A stretch of DNA of 34,323 nt from Mariprofundus sp. (GTDB lineage: Bacteria; Pseudomonadota; Zetaproteobacteria; Mariprofundales; Mariprofundaceae). The notes beneath the pieces are model-generated. The model saw nothing but the letters and a program-made list of their open reading frames with translations, made no database searches and had not been told where the DNA came from. A program made the translations under genes and the position numbers. Below are positions 32,666 through 34,323 of this stretch, in pieces. The DNA is taken from assembly GCA_027013105.1 (NCBI GenBank), contig JALUYG010000338.1, positions 1 through 34,323 on the forward strand, in the 5' to 3' direction. Each line of letters opens with the position of its first letter. Positions within the stretch are counted from its first letter, which is position 1.

Positions 32666-33696
32666 GCCTGACACCTGTCACTTTTTACCCGCGCCAGCCT
32701 GAGCAATTGCAGGATCGCTTTGGCCGCAAGCTGACATACTTGCGTATTTCTGTGACGGACCGTTGCAATATGCGCTGTGATTATTGTCGTCCTGCGCCGG
32801 ATGCGTACAGGGCGGAAAGCCATGCGCAGATTTTGCGTTATGAAGAGATTGAACGCATTGTCCGCGTGGCGGCAGGTTTAGGCGTGACGAAGTTGCGCCT
32901 GACCGGCGGTGAACCGCTGGTGCGTCGCGATTTGCCGCTATTGGTGGAAAAGCTGGCCAATATTCCCGGTATCACCGATTTGAGTATGACCACCAATGCC
33001 ACGCTGTTGGGGAAATACGCCCATGACCTGGTATCGGCGGGGCTGGGTCGTATCAATATTAGTATCGACAGTCTGCATAGTTTACGTTTTCGTAAATTGA
33101 CGGGTGGTGAACTGGCACCGGTATTGGCAGGTATCGAAGCAGCCAAAGCAGCAGGGCTGTTGCCGATTAAATTAAATACGGTATTGATGCGCGGTATCAA
33201 TGCCGGTGATGGACATTCAGAGGTAGCCGAGCTGATTGATTTTGCGGCGGCCAACCATGCCACGATTCGCTTTATTGAACTGATGCCGATGAAGCAGGGC
33301 ATGGATTGGGAGCAACATTATATTTCCATTGATGAGGTGTTGCAGCGCGAAGATGTGCGTGCGCGCGTCGATGTGGATGCAGCGTTAGAAACTGGCAATA
33401 CAGCGGCGCGTTATCTGCCATTGAAAAATGGTTCGGGCGAAGTGGGATTTATTATGCCGATGTCCGAACGCTTCTGCGAAGGGTGTAACCGCCTGCGTTT
33501 GACCGCTGATGGCGGTCTGCGTTCATGCCTGCCTGCCGATCATCAACTGAACTTGCGCGACCTGATCCGTAGTGGCGGCAGCGATGATGATATCCGCGCC
33601 GTGTTTTTACGCTCGGCTATGATCAAACCGGAGATCGGTCAGTATGATTTCGATGCCGAAACCGAAAAACGCTCCATGATTCACATCGGCGGCTAA
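32662..33696 (+). CDS. moaA: Molybdenum cofactor biosynthesis radical SAM protein MoaA
   Basis: Radical SAM GTP 3',8-cyclase, first step of molybdenum cofactor synthesis. The ORF track starts inside nasA; the ATG at 32662 overlaps the nasA stop (ATGA) and gives 344 residues starting [42 protein letters not shown]. The SAM cluster motif CNMRCDYC, the glycine-rich [13 protein letters not shown] and the C-terminal cluster motif [20 protein letters not shown] are all present. The protein ends in the functional GG pair (MIHIGG). Coupling to nasA suits a cofactor supply role. A weak ribosome binding site means translation probably relies on nasA. Confidence 0.96.
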   Translation: [344 protein letters not shown]

Positions 33697-33697
33697 C

Positions 33698-34323
33698 ATG
33701 CATTTTCAGTCACGGATGAACACAGATGAACACAGATATAAGGCAAAATCTGCAATAAAGGTTTTATCTGCGTTTATCTGCGTTCATCTGTGGCTAATGA
33801 TCTTTTGTTTTTTACCTGCCCCTGCATTTGCGGCTGAGACGCTGACAGTGGCGGTGGCTTCGAGTTTGTATCCGGCGATGCAGCAAAAGGCTGAAGCATT
33901 TGAAAAAGAGTATCATGTCACGGTTCGGCTGGTTCCGGGCTCCACCGGGCGGTTGTATAATCAGATTATGCAGGGCGCACCGTTTGATCTGTTTATTGCG
34001 GCGGATCAGGAGAGACCAGTATTATTGATGCAGCAGCACAAGGCGATGGCGCAATTTAAGATCGGTCAGGGTTACCTTGGCGTGAAGCTTGGTAAACAAG
34101 TGATTTCAGATATCAGTGTACTTGCAAACCCAACCATTCGGCACATTGCCATTGCCAACCCCGATGTGGCTCCATTTGGTAAAGCAGCCAGAGCAGTGCT
34201 GCAAAAGCAGGGGCTTTGGTCAATCCTGAAACATAAATTCGTCTATGCCCAAAATGCCATGCAGGCTGCCATGATGGTGGATAAAGGTTTGGTCGATGCC
34301 GGATTTGTACCGGTAAGCCCAAG
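33698..34323 (+). CDS. modA: Partial molybdate-binding protein ModA (3' end outside window)
   Basis: Periplasmic molybdate receptor of an ABC transporter, running off the right edge and so missing from the ORF track. The visible mature protein starts AETLTVAVASSLYPAMQQKAEAFEKEY and continues with the ModA ligand loops VPGSTGRLYNQIMQGAPFDLFIAADQERP and IANPDVAPFGKAARAVLQKQG. The frame is open from an ATG two bases after the moaA stop (33698), preceded by GGCGG; ATGs at 33716 and 33797 are alternatives. From 33710 to 33800 the same bases are a dispersed repeat, which in this frame encodes most of a signal peptide (AIKVLSAFICVHLWLMIFCFLPAPAFA). Function is sure; the exact start is not. Confidence 0.85.
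   Translation, partial: MHFQSRMNTDEHRYKAKSAIKVLSAFICVHLWLMIFCFLPAPAFAAETLTVAVASSLYPAMQQKAEAFEKEYHVTVRLVPGSTGRLYNQIMQGAPFDLFIAADQERPVLLMQQHKAMAQFKIGQGYLGVKLGKQVISDISVLANPTIRHIAIANPDVAPFGKAARAVLQKQGLWSILKHKFVYAQNAMQAAMMVDKGLVDAGFVPVSP
33710..33800. repeat. Hyphenated palindrome overlapping the modA N-terminus
   Basis: The left arm (33710-33738) reads CACGGATGAACACAGATGAA then CACAGATA, the right arm (about 33762-33800) ATCTGCGTTCATCTGTGGCT. The arms are imperfect reverse complements with a centre of about 23 bases. Unlike the other copies it is read through by a gene. Confidence 0.82.

Noticed and set aside
34113-34322. 69-residue minus-strand ORF at the right edge
   Set aside because: Antisense to modA, whose plus-strand frame is clear.

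Overview
The window is chromosomal DNA from a motile Gram-negative bacterium, most likely a marine proteobacterium. Gene content and style fit Zetaproteobacteria (Mariprofundus-like), but that is an inference from synteny and protein style and was not tested against a database. Outer-membrane porin, periplasmic binding proteins, sigma-54-type promoters, PII/AmtB and an FlhF/FlhG/FliA polar-flagellum cluster all point to a proteobacterium. No tRNA, rRNA, CRISPR array, transposase or prophage gene was seen.

Region 1 (1-16217, minus strand) is one long flagellar export, switch and stator cluster. In transcription order it reads motA, a variant motB, a second motB, fliL, fliM, fliN, fliO, fliP, a PAS/GAF hybrid histidine kinase, fliQ, fliR, flhB, flhA, flhF, flhG, a small two-helix membrane protein, fliA, and the start of a coiled-coil membrane protein running off the left edge. 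Most junctions are ATGA overlaps or very short gaps. A good sigma-54 (-24/-12) promoter lies upstream of motA and a second sigma-54-like site abuts fliQ. The kinase between fliP and fliQ is flanked on both outer sides by intergenic palindromic repeats.

Region 2 (16482-19935, plus strand) holds a second, paralogous hybrid histidine kinase with a periplasmic sensor. It overlaps by 8 nt a gene for a PstS-like periplasmic binding protein, so the two probably form a ligand-sensing pair.

Region 3 (20173-34323) is nitrogen acquisition. It contains a BBP2-type outer-membrane porin, glnK (PII) and amtB on the plus strand with a strong terminator after amtB. A PP2C phosphatase/Ser-Thr kinase fusion and a nitrate transporter follow on the minus strand. 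Divergent from these are nirB, nirD, an assimilatory nitrate reductase (nasA), moaA for molybdenum cofactor and a partial modA for molybdate uptake. Sigma-54-type promoters in the narK/nirB divergent region and before the porin suggest NtrC-type nitrogen control.

The intergenic spaces carry at least three families of dispersed inverted repeats. One family has many C/T variants of the same hyphenated palindrome and has six copies here. One copy supplies the predicted start region and signal peptide of modA. The other leading observations are two complementary MotB paralogues, the kinase-binding-protein pair and the conserved small protein-like ORF in the flhG-fliA junction.
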